The notes beneath the pieces were generated by a model. The model saw nothing but the letters and a program-made list of their open reading frames with translations. It had not been told where the DNA came from and did no database searches. The position numbers and the translations under genes were made by a program. Positions 26,642 to 35,069 of a stretch of DNA of 64,000 nt are shown here, one piece after another; positions within the stretch are counted from its first letter, which is position 1; each line of letters begins with the position of its first letter. The stretch lies in the NCBI GenBank assembly GCA_963772555.1, contig CAVYXQ010000001.1, positions 248,001 to 312,000 on the forward strand, given 5' to 3'. Origin of the DNA: Roseiarcus sp963772555 (GTDB taxonomy: Bacteria > Pseudomonadota > Alphaproteobacteria > Rhizobiales > Beijerinckiaceae).

Positions 26642-27349
26642 ATGGCGCGATCCGAGACACCGATCGATCTTTATTACTGGCCCACCCCGAACGGGTGGAA
26701 AATCTCGATCATGCTGGAGGAGTGCAGCCTGCCGTATACGCTGCACGGCGTCGACATCGGCGCGGGCCAGCAATTCGAGCCCGCGTTCCTGGCGATCTCG
26801 CCCAACAACCGTATGCCGGCAATCGTTGATCCCGATGGGCCCGACGGCATGCCGATCTCGGTGTTCGAGTTGGGCGCGATCCTGCAATATCTCGCCAACA
26901 AGACCGGCCGCTTCGGCGGCGCCAGCCCACGCGACCGGGTCGCGGTCAGCGAGTGGCTCTTCTGGCAGATGGGCGGCCTCGGGCCGATGGCGGGCCAAGC
27001 CAATCACTTCCGCATCTACGCCCTCAAGAAGATCCCTTACGCGATCGACCGCTACACCGACGAGGTGAACCGCCTGTTCGGCGTGATGGACCGGCGCCTC
27101 GCCGACCACGAATATCTCGCAGGTCCCTATTCGATTGCGGACATCGCCTGCGTCGGCTGGACCCGGGGCTGGAAGCGCTACGGCCAGGAGATCGCCGAGT
27201 TTCCGCACTTGGCGCGCTGGCTCGGCGCCGTGCTGGCGCGTCCCGCCGTTCAGCGCGGGCTCGCCCTCGACATTCCCGGGCGCAAGCAGCACGACCTCTC
27301 GACCGACGTAGAAGCGCGCAAGGTTCTTTTCGGCCAGCGAGCCCGCTAG
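26642..27349 (+). CDS. Glutathione S-transferase family protein (YfcG/Nu-like)
   Basis: A GST of 235 residues with an N-terminal thioredoxin-fold domain (YWPTPNGWKISIMLEE, then NNRMPAIVD with the cis-Pro and FELGAILQYLANKTG) and an all-helical C-terminal domain (YSIADIACVGWTRGW). The TPNGWKI motif is that of YfcG/YghU-type disulfide-bond oxidoreductases, whose active residue is Thr/Asn rather than Ser or Cys. The ATG at 26642 is chosen because it opens the beta strand IDLYYW. Confidence 0.88.
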   Translation: MARSETPIDLYYWPTPNGWKISIMLEECSLPYTLHGVDIGAGQQFEPAFLAISPNNRMPAIVDPDGPDGMPISVFELGAILQYLANKTGRFGGASPRDRVAVSEWLFWQMGGLGPMAGQANHFRIYALKKIPYAIDRYTDEVNRLFGVMDRRLADHEYLAGPYSIADIACVGWTRGWKRYGQEIAEFPHLARWLGAVLARPAVQRGLALDIPGRKQHDLSTDVEARKVLFGQRAR

Positions 27350-27433
27350 CCGGCTTGGGCGAGACTCCGGGTCGGGGTCGCTTGCAATAGCAGGAGGCGT
27401 CGGGCATATCTTCGACGCGCTTGGCGCAAAGCC

Positions 27434-27527
27434 GGAGACGTGGCCGAGAGGCTGAAGGCGGCGGTTTGCTAAACCGTTATAGGGTTGTAAAGCTCTATCG
27501 AGGGTTCGAATCCCTCCGTCTCCGCCA
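27434..27527 (+). tRNA. tRNA-Ser (anticodon GCT)
   Basis: A 94-nt class II tRNA with acceptor GGAGACG/CGTCTCC, an anticodon stem around TTGCTAA (anticodon GCT), a long variable arm, the T-loop GGTTCGAATCC and encoded CCA. Its 3' end is the left border of the genomic island: the last 14 bases recur at 38446-38459. Confidence 0.96.
27514..27527. repeat. attL: 3' end of tRNA-Ser
   Basis: CTCCGTCTCCGCCA, the last 14 bases of the tRNA gene including CCA, identical to 38446-38459. Confidence 0.8.
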
Positions 27528-27582
27528 TCATACGTGCCTAAGCTATTGATATAGTTAAGCCAAGTTTGAAGCTTCGGCGGCT

Positions 27583-27602
27583 TGCCCTAACATTTGCCCT
27601 AA
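27583..27602. repeat. Paired TGCCCTAA units near the left island end
   Basis: TGCCCTAA occurs twice 12 bp apart (27583 and 27595), with ACATT-like sequence between. A matching pair lies near the right end (38302-38322). They may be arm-type integrase sites. Confidence 0.4.
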
Positions 27603-27710
27603 TTGGAGCGCGTTAGCGAGGCCGCCATGATAGCGATGCTAACCCGCGACGGCTGAACGGAGCAAGAACGGATCGCCGGCTGCGCGCGTGGTCTGGCAAC
27701 GGCAAGATTG

Positions 27711-29639
27711 TTAGGCCGAACTTCCGGGCGGGGTAAGGCGAGAAGGTGAGGTTTTGTGCCGGATCGCGGGGACTGGCGGTGATTTTGTAGGCATGTAAAT
27801 ATCTGCTTGCGTTCGGCTTGAGGCCGTGATTTAAGCTGTTCATGTACGTCACGCGCATCCCGAACCGTGATTTGCGCCCCGCCGTCCTGTTGCGCGAGAG
27901 CTATCGCGAGGGCGGCAAGGTCAAGTCGCGCACGCTGGCCAATATCTCCGATTGGCCGGAGGCGAAGATCGAGAGCCTGCGGCGGGTGCTGGCCGGCGAG
28001 GCCCTCGTGCCGCTCGGCGAAGAGCGCTTCGAGATCGCCCGCGCGCTGGGGCACGGCCATGTCGCCGTGGCGCTCGGGACGGTGCGCCGGCTCGGGCTCG
28101 ACAAGATGCTGCCGAAAGGGCCGGACCGTCCGGCCAAGCTGATCCTGGCGATGATCGCGGCGCGGATCGTCGAGCCGGCCGCCAAGCTCGCCACCGCGCG
28201 CCAACTCAGCGAGGCGACCGCCGCCCACTCGCTCGGCGCGGTGCTGGACCTCGGCGCTGTCGACGAGGACGAACTCTACGCCGCCCTCGACCTGTTGGGC
28301 CGCAGCCAGGCCGACATCGAGAAAGTCTTCGCCAAACGCCACCTCGAGGACGGCGTGCTCGTGCTCTACGATGTCACTTCGAGCTATTTGGAGGGACGGC
28401 GCTGCGAACTGGCGCAATTCGGCTACAGCCGCGATCATCGTCCCGACCGACCGCAGATCGTCTTCGGGCTCCTGTGCACGCCGGACGGCTGCCCGGTCGC
28501 CGTCGAGGTGTTCGAAGGCAACCTCGGCGACCCGAGCACCCTCGCCAGTCAGGTCAAGAAGCTGCGCATGCGGTTTCGGCTGAAGCGCGTCGTGCTCGTC
28601 GGCGACCGCGGCATGATCACAAAGGCGCGCATCGACGCCGATGTCGCGCCCGCCGGCCTCGACTGGATCACCGCGCTCCGCGCGCCGGCGATCAAGGCGC
28701 TCGCGGCCGAAGGCGGCCCGCTGCAGCTCTCGCTGTTCGACGAGCGCGACATGGCGGAGATCGTCTCGGGCGACTATCCCGGAGAGCGTCTCGTCGTCTG
28801 CCGCAACCCCCAACTCGCCGCCGAGCGCGTGCGCAAACGCGTCGAACTCCTCGATGCGACCGAGATGGCGCTGATCAAGATCCGCGCCATGACCGAGAAG
28901 AAGCGCAATCCGCTGCGCGGCGCCGACAAGATCGCCCTCAAGGTCGGCGCCGTCATCGACCGTCGCCGCATGGCCAAGCATTTCGACCTCGCCATCACCG
29001 AGACCGGCCTCGCATGGTCGCGCAGAGCCGAGGCGATCGCCGCGGAGGCCGCGCTCGATGGTATCTACGTGATCCGGAGCTCTCTTCCCGCGGACGGCTT
29101 CGCAGCCGCCGACCTCGTCCTCGCCTACAAGGGCCTCAGCCACGCCGAACGCGGCTTTCGCGACATCAAATCCGGCGACCTCGACGTCCGTCCGATCCAC
29201 CATCGCCGGGCCCACCGCGTTCGCGCCCACGTCTTCTTGTGCATGCTTGCCTACTACGTCGTCTGGCACATGAAGCGCGACCTCGCCCCGATGCTGTTCA
29301 AGGACGACGATCTCGAAGCCGCCGCCGCTGAGCGCGCCTCCCCCGTCGCCAAGGCCAAGGTCTCGCCCGCGGCGCGCCGCAAGGCCATCGACAGGCGCAC
29401 CGAAGACGGGCAGCCCGTCCACAGCTTCCGCACCCTACTGCAGGACCTTGCCAATCTCACTCGAAACAGCGTCCGCTTCGGCGACGCCCATCCCACGACA
29501 ATCCTGTCAAGGCCAACCCCAACCCAGACCCGAGCCTTCGAACTCCTCCGCCTCAAGATCGCCGCGTAGGCAGAACTCGATTCCCAGATCGAGTCACATC
29601 AATGGCTTGCGACCAGAAGCGCCGGAAGTTCGGGTTAGG
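27711..29639 (+). mobile_element. IS1634-family (IS4-like) insertion sequence
   Basis: A transposase gene is bracketed by imperfect inverted repeats. The left end at 27711 reads TTAGGCCGAACTTCCGGGC, and the complement of 29621-29639 reads CCTAACCCGAACTTCCGGC. The shared core is CCGAACTTCCGG. The exact outer boundaries and the target duplication could not be fixed by eye. The element sits 180 bp inside the island. Confidence 0.8.
27842..29569 (+). CDS. IS1634-family transposase
   Basis: A DDE transposase of 575 residues. The first Asp is in YDVTSSYLEG, the second in VLVGDRGMITK, and the Glu is in the Y-(2)-R-(3)-E-(6)-K-like YKGLSHAERGFRDIKSG. The C-terminal domain is helical. Length and motifs match intact IS1634 members, so the element may be able to move. 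Confidence 0.93.
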   Translation: MYVTRIPNRDLRPAVLLRESYREGGKVKSRTLANISDWPEAKIESLRRVLAGEALVPLGEERFEIARALGHGHVAVALGTVRRLGLDKMLPKGPDRPAKLILAMIAARIVEPAAKLATARQLSEATAAHSLGAVLDLGAVDEDELYAALDLLGRSQADIEKVFAKRHLEDGVLVLYDVTSSYLEGRRCELAQFGYSRDHRPDRPQIVFGLLCTPDGCPVAVEVFEGNLGDPSTLASQVKKLRMRFRLKRVVLVGDRGMITKARIDADVAPAGLDWITALRAPAIKALAAEGGPLQLSLFDERDMAEIVSGDYPGERLVVCRNPQLAAERVRKRVELLDATEMALIKIRAMTEKKRNPLRGADKIALKVGAVIDRRRMAKHFDLAITETGLAWSRRAEAIAAEAALDGIYVIRSSLPADGFAAADLVLAYKGLSHAERGFRDIKSGDLDVRPIHHRRAHRVRAHVFLCMLAYYVVWHMKRDLAPMLFKDDDLEAAAAERASPVAKAKVSPAARRKAIDRRTEDGQPVHSFRTLLQDLANLTRNSVRFGDAHPTTILSRPTPTQTRAFELLRLKIAA

Positions 29640-30078
29640 GTAGGGGCGGCCAGTCATTGTCCCCGGACATGAGTTTCGCCATCCTGTCCGTCGGGTTCTC
29701 CAATAACGATTTGCATCTGGAACCATATCTCTCTATCAAAATATCTATGTTTATACATGCTTTAGTTATCAGCGTCATCTCTGAGTTAAACGTAAGCCGA
29801 TATTTTGCAGTTAGCCCATCTTCGGACATGCCCAGGGTCTTCGCAGCGGTGTAATAATATTTCAGAGAAATAGATGCCGTTTCAGCCACCGCCGCGTTAG
29901 CCGCAAATTCTGATCTTTCTAAACACATTTTGCATACGTTATAGTATACAGCGCACTCTCCGTATTCTTCAACCATCTCTGTTGGAACATCTTCAATCCG
30001 GATTGGCTGCGAAGTCGCGGCATCCGGCAAGATTCCTAGTAGGAGCCCAACTCCAGCAAGTAGCTGTTCTGCACGCAT
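29635..30078 (-). CDS. Secreted hypothetical protein, 3' end fused to the IS
   Basis: The product has 147 residues with a signal peptide (residues about 1-22, ending DAATS) and four cysteines in CAVYYNVCKMCLE plus SRCKS. The ATG at 30078 is preferred because it starts the signal peptide. The last codons and the TAA stop lie within the right inverted repeat of the IS1634 element, so the natural C terminus was probably cut off. Function unknown. Confidence 0.5.
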   Translation of the reverse strand: MRAEQLLAGVGLLLGILPDAATSQPIRIEDVPTEMVEEYGECAVYYNVCKMCLERSEFAANAAVAETASISLKYYYTAAKTLGMSEDGLTAKYRLTFNSEMTLITKACINIDILIERYGSRCKSLLENPTDRMAKLMSGDNDWPPLP

Positions 30079-30268
30079 TGCCGGCCACCTGACTGTAGGG
30101 CAGTCAACCATCGACGCGGAGCGGCGTCGAGTTATATCAGTCCTCAGAGAGCGCCTTCCCGGCAAGACTGCGGATGGCTTCGGAGTGAGATGGGATTTCG
30201 CGTGGCATCATGACGCCCTGCCCAGCGATTATCCAGAAACAACAGAAAATCGAAATCTGTTGCAAAAT

Positions 30269-30871
30269 TCAGCGTCTCAAACGGGGCAAAGCGGACATAA
30301 GATATTGATTTGAAATCTTTTCACAAACCTCATACCGCCTCAAAATTCTTTCGTATGTTCGGCGATGCATTCCCTTTGGCCTCGGTGGCGAAATGTTGCC
30401 AACGGATGAAACGTAAGCCTCCCCTCCGAGCCGGTATTGAATGTCCTGCGCCGTCGAGAAGGCTCGATCGTGCGGCGTTTGAAACTGTGAGGAATAGGCC
30501 ACTTGTCGGCCCCATGTCTGACGGCAAGCAAAAACCGGCGAGCCCGGCGGTTTCCAGAGCACCGACGCCCAGAGCCCAGTACTTGGACATACGAAATACC
30601 ACTGCCCACCGCCGAAGTATCGCGGACGGCATTGAAGAACGATCCGTTGGCCGCAGTCGCCCACCGCTACGAGCATCGAGCCGAGAACCTCGCCCCGCAT
30701 ATCTGCAACGATGGACCCAACCGCGACCTTTTCCTGCGAATGGCGATAGTGCCAACAAATCGTCGATCCCCTCACTGCGCCGGGGCAAATTATGTTTTGT
30801 CGAATTAGACGATACAAATCGAGCTTCAAGCCGTCTTCCAGTCGAACGCGCCGACGCCACCGGCCCATCAT
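30269..30871 (-). CDS. Conserved island-type hypothetical protein
   Basis: 200 residues. The middle contains WYFVCPSTGLWASVL and FACRQTWGRQVAYSSQ, a zinc-ribbon-like arrangement, and the C-terminal part has RPKGMHRRTYERILRRYE. I know this pattern from a family of uncharacterised proteins common in alphaproteobacterial mobile regions; its role is unknown. Its ATG overlaps the stop of the preceding gene (ATGA at 30868-30871), so it is translated from the replication operon. Confidence 0.65.
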   Translation of the reverse strand: MMGRWRRRVRLEDGLKLDLYRLIRQNIICPGAVRGSTICWHYRHSQEKVAVGSIVADMRGEVLGSMLVAVGDCGQRIVLQCRPRYFGGGQWYFVCPSTGLWASVLWKPPGSPVFACRQTWGRQVAYSSQFQTPHDRAFSTAQDIQYRLGGEAYVSSVGNISPPRPKGMHRRTYERILRRYEVCEKISNQYLMSALPRLRR

Positions 30872-31425
30872 GCCCCCCGTTTGATCGTCCGCCCATCGGT
30901 CAGCCGCGCGCGATCCTCGCCCAACGCGTTGACGCGCTCACCATTCAATTGCCAGACGAGGCCGCCCGGCCGGCCGGCGCGCGGCACGTCGAACAGTTCG
31001 CCCGCGCTCCAATGCATCGCCGCCGCGTCGGCGCCCCAGCTGTCGAGAAACAGGCCGGCGTCATTGATCGCCCGTCGCCACGCGTCCGGATGAACTGAGA
31101 GAGGCCGCTGGCATTGAATGCGCGCCCATGCGTCCAGATAGCAGGCCGGCACGCAATCAGCCGCCAGCGCCGCGCGCTCTTCGATTGCGTCCGCTTCGGC
31201 GTCGAGCGGTTCCGCTAGGCTCGCCGATACGCCTTCCTTTGCAGCTTCTGCAGCTTTTCCCCTTTCGTCGATTTCCCGGCGTAGCGGGCGTATTGGGCGT
31301 ATTTCCAGGGGTTTCCGGGCGTAGTGCGATACGTCCACTACGCCTGCTACGCCGACTACGCCCGTAATTTGGATAGACAGGCCGGGGAACGCGAGGGCGA
31401 GCCTTTGGCGCATTTCAGGCGTCAT
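30868..31425 (-). CDS. Hypothetical protein of the island replication operon
   Basis: 185 residues, soluble. A hydrophobic beta-type start (LSIQITGVVGVAGVVDV) is followed by a charged linker and a C-terminal domain rich in Trp and Leu (DAWRRAINDAGLFLDSWG). It overlaps the 3' end of the DUF927 gene by 11 bp and the next gene by 4 bp. The position downstream of a primase/helicase-like gene is shared with other satellite elements, but no function can be assigned. Confidence 0.65.
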   Translation of the reverse strand: MTPEMRQRLALAFPGLSIQITGVVGVAGVVDVSHYARKPLEIRPIRPLRREIDERGKAAEAAKEGVSASLAEPLDAEADAIEERAALAADCVPACYLDAWARIQCQRPLSVHPDAWRRAINDAGLFLDSWGADAAAMHWSAGELFDVPRAGRPGGLVWQLNGERVNALGEDRARLTDGRTIKRGA

Positions 31426-33865
31426 CGTCGCCCCCGCAAAGGATGCGCGCGGTTATGACGTAAACACGCTTGGACGTTCCCTTGATGCTGCGCACGGCCA
31501 GGAAGCCGTCGCCGATCCGACTTATCAGCCCGCGCTCCGCAAGGGTTCGCGCAACGAATTTCGGATCAAGCCCGCCGCAAATCTCCGCCTTCCATGTTTC
31601 CGGCGGAATAAGCCATTCCCTTTCCTCGCCCTCGCCTTTGCGCCAGCCGGCCCGGTTCGGCGAAGGCCTGGCTTCTAGGTTGTCGAGCGGATCGAAGCGG
31701 CTGTCCCCGTGTTGCTCGATAAAGAGTTCCACCTGATTTAAGGCTTGCCGCGCCTCCGCCGGCTCCAAGCCGCCCCGATTGCCGAGCCACGCTTTGAACG
31801 CCCAGGCCGACGCCCCCTTTGCCTCGCCCGCCGGCCACGGCGCCACGTCAAGCGCTATGGCCAATTCGCCCGCCGCTGAAATTAAGCCGAGCCGATGCGC
31901 CGCGCGCTCGATTTGTCCATCTGCCCTTGGCGGGCAAACCTCCTTGACGAACTCCGCCACCATCGCGCGCACGTCGTCGCCCGTGACGCCCTCGCGGATC
32001 AACCGGCGGACAAATTCCGGGCCGGCGGTTCCGTAGGACGTCGAGGCCCCGGCTTTGATCGCCCGCGCAAGCGCGCCGGCGTCGCCCGTCTCGCCACCAT
32101 GATCGAAGGCGCCAAAACCGAGCCCGCGATCGGCAGGAATGTCGAGCAAGCGGATAAGTTGCCCGGCGCGCGCCTTGCCCTTGCCCTCCGTCAGTTTGGC
32201 TTCGAGCGGTATTTCCCCCGACGAAATAATGCTGACGCGCCAACTCTTCGGCTCGCGCAAGTCACCATTCCGGGAGGCCCTTTGTTTGCCTCCGCCGTTG
32301 GCCAAGGCATAGATCGCAGCCGCCGCCTCGCGCGGATCAAGAATGCCCATTTCATCGAGTATTAGCGCCGTGTCGGTTGCCAGCGCCGCGCCGCCTTCCA
32401 AGCCGTTCAGCGTCGCGCGCCATGCCCTCACAAATCCAGGCGTCGCGCCTCGCCCCCAGACCGAAGCCGACATCTGTAGCAGCGTCGTTTTGCCCTTGGA
32501 AGATGGCCCGAAAATATGGACGCCGCCGCCCTCGCCCTTAGCAGGACTTAACAGCGGCCCGACCAGCGCCGCCGATATGGCCAGCATCGGCAAGACTTGC
32601 CCGCTGGCCAGCACGCCGACATTCTCGCGCCAATCGGCAAGCGTTCCGCTCGCCTCATAGGGCGCACTCGCCCCGCCGTCGAGAATGACGATTTCCGCCG
32701 CCGACGGCCCGATCGTCCCGCCCGGCAAAACGAAAACGTCACGCCCGCCGATAGTATGCCAGCCGGTCGTTTCGACGCGCGTAACACGCCCGTGCGCCTC
32801 CGCCCCGTTCAGGTAGTCGGCAAGGGCGTGCTGTTTCGATCGCTCGATATGCAAGCCGTCGGCCGCGAGGCCCCGGCAAAGTGCGGCCGGCTCGCCGTGC
32901 AAATCAGCAAAGGCGACAAGCCGCGTATGGGTTCGCCCGTCGCCATCATGCCAGCGAAGCCAAAGGCCCCAGTCGCCGCCCTTGGGGTTGCGGCTCTTGC
33001 CGAGAATTTCGAATGCCCCGGAAACGCGCTCGCGCAACGTCTTTTGATTACCGCCGCTCCGGCGCGTCGTCTCGGCTTCGAGGCCCCGCGCCGTCATCGC
33101 GAATGCGCCGTGGGACACAAAGGCCGGGCCGGGATCGAACGGCTTGCGCAGCCCGTTGGCCGTCTTGCGCAGCGCCGCCCGGTCGGACCATTCCGCCGCC
33201 GCGTCGGCCGCATCCCATTTGTCGCGCGGCTCGCGAGTGCCGCCGGCCGGATCGATCGCCGCCAGCGCCTTGGCGTCGATGATGAAAACAAAGCAGCCCA
33301 GCGCCGCGAGGATCGCCGCGACTTCGCGCGCGTACTTCGCGCCCGCCGCATCGTGATCCGGCCAAATCAGGATCAACCGGCCAGCAAGAGGCGTCCAATC
33401 GGTCTTGGCCGCCGCGCCGGCACCGCCGCTGGACGTTGTGGCGATGCTGTTGGGGAAGATTGCCGCCGCCGCTTCGGCCGCCTTCTCGCCCTCGCAGACG
33501 ACCACCGACGCCTTCGGCTTCGAGACGAGTTCGGGCAAGTTGAACAACGGCCGATTATCCGGCCAAGCCTCGAGTTGCCAGCCGACCATCTTGCGCCATG
33601 AGACCGGGCGAAACGTCTTTTTGCCGTCCGCCTCATTCCAGCGCGCTGTATAGGAGGCGGTTTCGTCGTCCGCAGTCGCATAGCGCCAGAGGCCATCGGG
33701 CTTGCGCCCGTGGAGCCGCGCCGCCGCGAGCGCGACGGGTTCCGCATCGGCGGGCGGGCATGTCGGCGCCGCGCCGCGCCCGGCTTCGGATTGCGCGTCT
33801 TGCCGCGCCGCTTCCGCAAGCTCCGCTGGCGTGAGAGGCGCGAACGGATTCGAGGCGTCATCCAT
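31415..33865 (-). CDS. TOPRIM and DUF927 domain replication protein (primase/helicase-like)
   Basis: The protein has 816 residues. The N-terminal third resembles a TOPRIM domain: VVVCEGEKAA (Glu, residues 121-130) and LILIWPDHDAAG (Asp pair, about 164-175). The central DUF927 ATPase region carries Walker A GPSSKGKTT (453-461) and Walker B LILDEMG (501-507). Such proteins are thought to prime and unwind DNA during replication of integrative or satellite elements. The ATG at 33865 (MDDASNPF) overlaps the preceding small gene by 8 bp. It is the largest gene of the island. Confidence 0.87.
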   Translation of the reverse strand: MDDASNPFAPLTPAELAEAARQDAQSEAGRGAAPTCPPADAEPVALAAARLHGRKPDGLWRYATADDETASYTARWNEADGKKTFRPVSWRKMVGWQLEAWPDNRPLFNLPELVSKPKASVVVCEGEKAAEAAAAIFPNSIATTSSGGAGAAAKTDWTPLAGRLILIWPDHDAAGAKYAREVAAILAALGCFVFIIDAKALAAIDPAGGTREPRDKWDAADAAAEWSDRAALRKTANGLRKPFDPGPAFVSHGAFAMTARGLEAETTRRSGGNQKTLRERVSGAFEILGKSRNPKGGDWGLWLRWHDGDGRTHTRLVAFADLHGEPAALCRGLAADGLHIERSKQHALADYLNGAEAHGRVTRVETTGWHTIGGRDVFVLPGGTIGPSAAEIVILDGGASAPYEASGTLADWRENVGVLASGQVLPMLAISAALVGPLLSPAKGEGGGVHIFGPSSKGKTTLLQMSASVWGRGATPGFVRAWRATLNGLEGGAALATDTALILDEMGILDPREAAAAIYALANGGGKQRASRNGDLREPKSWRVSIISSGEIPLEAKLTEGKGKARAGQLIRLLDIPADRGLGFGAFDHGGETGDAGALARAIKAGASTSYGTAGPEFVRRLIREGVTGDDVRAMVAEFVKEVCPPRADGQIERAAHRLGLISAAGELAIALDVAPWPAGEAKGASAWAFKAWLGNRGGLEPAEARQALNQVELFIEQHGDSRFDPLDNLEARPSPNRAGWRKGEGEEREWLIPPETWKAEICGGLDPKFVARTLAERGLISRIGDGFLAVRSIKGTSKRVYVITARILCGGDDDA

Positions 33866-34175
33866 GACGGCGCACCCCGGTTTCCAACCCGAGCATTTGG
33901 GCGAGCAGCCGCGCCGCCTCGCCCTGCGAAACGTCCGCGAGATAGGCGACAAGGCTAACCGGATCGCCGCCCTTGTCTCCGGTGGCGAAGTCGCACCAAC
34001 GCCCGTTGAAGCGGTTCACCTTGAACGAGCCGAGGTTGCGATCGGCGCGGCGCGGATTGAGCGCGACAATTTCGCGCCCGATCGCTTTGCCTCGCGGCAA
34101 GAGCCTGTTCAGAACGGCAGGGAAGGCCGCCAGTGCCGCTTGATTGATCGCCGCGAAGTCGAGTGCGTCTTTCAT
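33858..34175 (-). CDS. Small primase-N-terminus-like protein
   Basis: 105 residues. RADRNLGSFKVN followed by RWCDFATGDKGGDPVSLVAYL resembles the fold of the CHC2-type zinc domain of DNA primases, where DNA replaces the usual CHC2 cysteines with few or none (one Cys is left). It directly precedes and overlaps the TOPRIM/DUF927 gene, so the two may together form a split primase. The ATG at 34175 overlaps the previous stop as ATGA. Confidence 0.6.
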   Translation of the reverse strand: MKDALDFAAINQAALAAFPAVLNRLLPRGKAIGREIVALNPRRADRNLGSFKVNRFNGRWCDFATGDKGGDPVSLVAYLADVSQGEAARLLAQMLGLETGVRRHG

Positions 34176-34381
34176 CCCAGCGTCCTCCCCAGGTTCGCCA
34201 GCGCGGCGATTGCGTGCGCAAGCGGCATGGCGAGGCCGAACCTTCGGGCGAGATAGACTGCGGCGAAATCGGCTTCCGATTCGGGGCGAGCGATGGTATA
34301 GGAAGTCCTGTTGCGAACGACTTCCGCCCGGTCTCCTGCGTTGGCGCGCGGGGCCGGGCTTCGCATTTCGGAGGCGCTCAT
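34172..34381 (-). CDS. Small hypothetical protein of the island operon
   Basis: 69 residues; the C-terminal half (ADFAAVYLARRFGLAMPLAHAIAALA) forms an amphipathic or hydrophobic helix pair. It sits between the AlpA-like gene and the primase-like gene with ATGA overlaps on both sides (34378-34381 and 34172-34175), which is the main support for it being translated. No function known. Confidence 0.6.
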   Translation of the reverse strand: MSASEMRSPAPRANAGDRAEVVRNRTSYTIARPESEADFAAVYLARRFGLAMPLAHAIAALANLGRTLG

Positions 34382-34593
34382 TTGCTGGCCTCCGCAATCA
34401 GCGATAGCGCCGCCTCGCGCGGAATCAAGCGACGATTGCCGATCTTGATTGTCGCCAACTTCCCAGCGCCAATGAGGCTGTAAACTGTCGTTCTGCCCAA
34501 CCCAAACAGTCGACAAAAATCATTTATACGGTACGCCAGAGGCTCGCTGTCGCGCACGGAGGCGTGCGCCGCGAGATGCAGCTTGTCAGTCAT
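34378..34593 (-). CDS. AlpA-like helix-turn-helix regulator/excisionase
   Basis: 71 residues containing an HTH_17 domain: YRINDFCRLFGLGRTTVYSLIGAGKL (residues about 20-45) followed by the beta-wing KIGNRRLIP. Proteins of this kind act as excisionases or transcriptional activators of integrase genes in P4-like elements. It is the first gene of the minus-strand island operon and probably controls it. Confidence 0.82.
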   Translation of the reverse strand: MTDKLHLAAHASVRDSEPLAYRINDFCRLFGLGRTTVYSLIGAGKLATIKIGNRRLIPREAALSLIAEASK

Positions 34594-35069
34594 GTTGAGG
34601 CCAACCGATTAATCGGCCACTTACGCCGATTTCTGCGCCAAGAGGTTGCGCGCCAAACCTGCTCGGCCTTCTGGTTGGCCGGCTGCGGTCTTGACTATCC
34701 CGCGCGTCAGAATTCCAATTTCTGCGGAATTCCCATTTTCTTGCGCCCGACTCGGTTGCTAGAATCGGTGGAGTGATCTTTGATCGCACAAATCATGAAC
34801 GACCGTCAAGGGCCAGCCGCGAACAAATCGGCGGCCAGCGCCCCTACGCAGGTTTCGGCAGGCACCTCAAGTTACTATGTAACCAACTCCTCGGGCCTCG
34901 CGCTTCCCAGCTTAGCAAGGCTAGCACATTGTTAGCCTTCGGTTCGCACCAGCGGCCCAGGGTCGAGTCCTTCCGTTTGCCGTTGGCGCCCGTTGAGCTA
35001 ATTAGGGCGATTATCCGGCGCTTGACATAAGACGCGGTTCATGCCATTGTCTCCGTCAGAGAGGGAGAC
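34594..35069. other. Divergent gap of the island with inverted repeat
   Basis: 476 bp between the AlpA-like gene and the IS1595-type transposase. It holds a perfect inverted repeat GAATTCC (34710-34716) / GGAATTC (34726-34732) 117 bp upstream of the AlpA-like start, a candidate operator. The left end of the IS1595-type element must lie in its right part, perhaps near 35005 (GGGCGATTATCCGG), but no matching right end was found. Confidence 0.4.

Noticed and set aside
27599..29422. 607-codon minus-strand open frame opposite the IS1634 transposase
   Set aside because: Mirror of the transposase reading frame; no recognisable protein features.
35000..35069. GGGCGATTATCCGG near 35005 as the left inverted repeat of the IS1595-type element
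   Set aside because: No complementary copy was found to the right of 35981 or 36877, so the end is left undefined.
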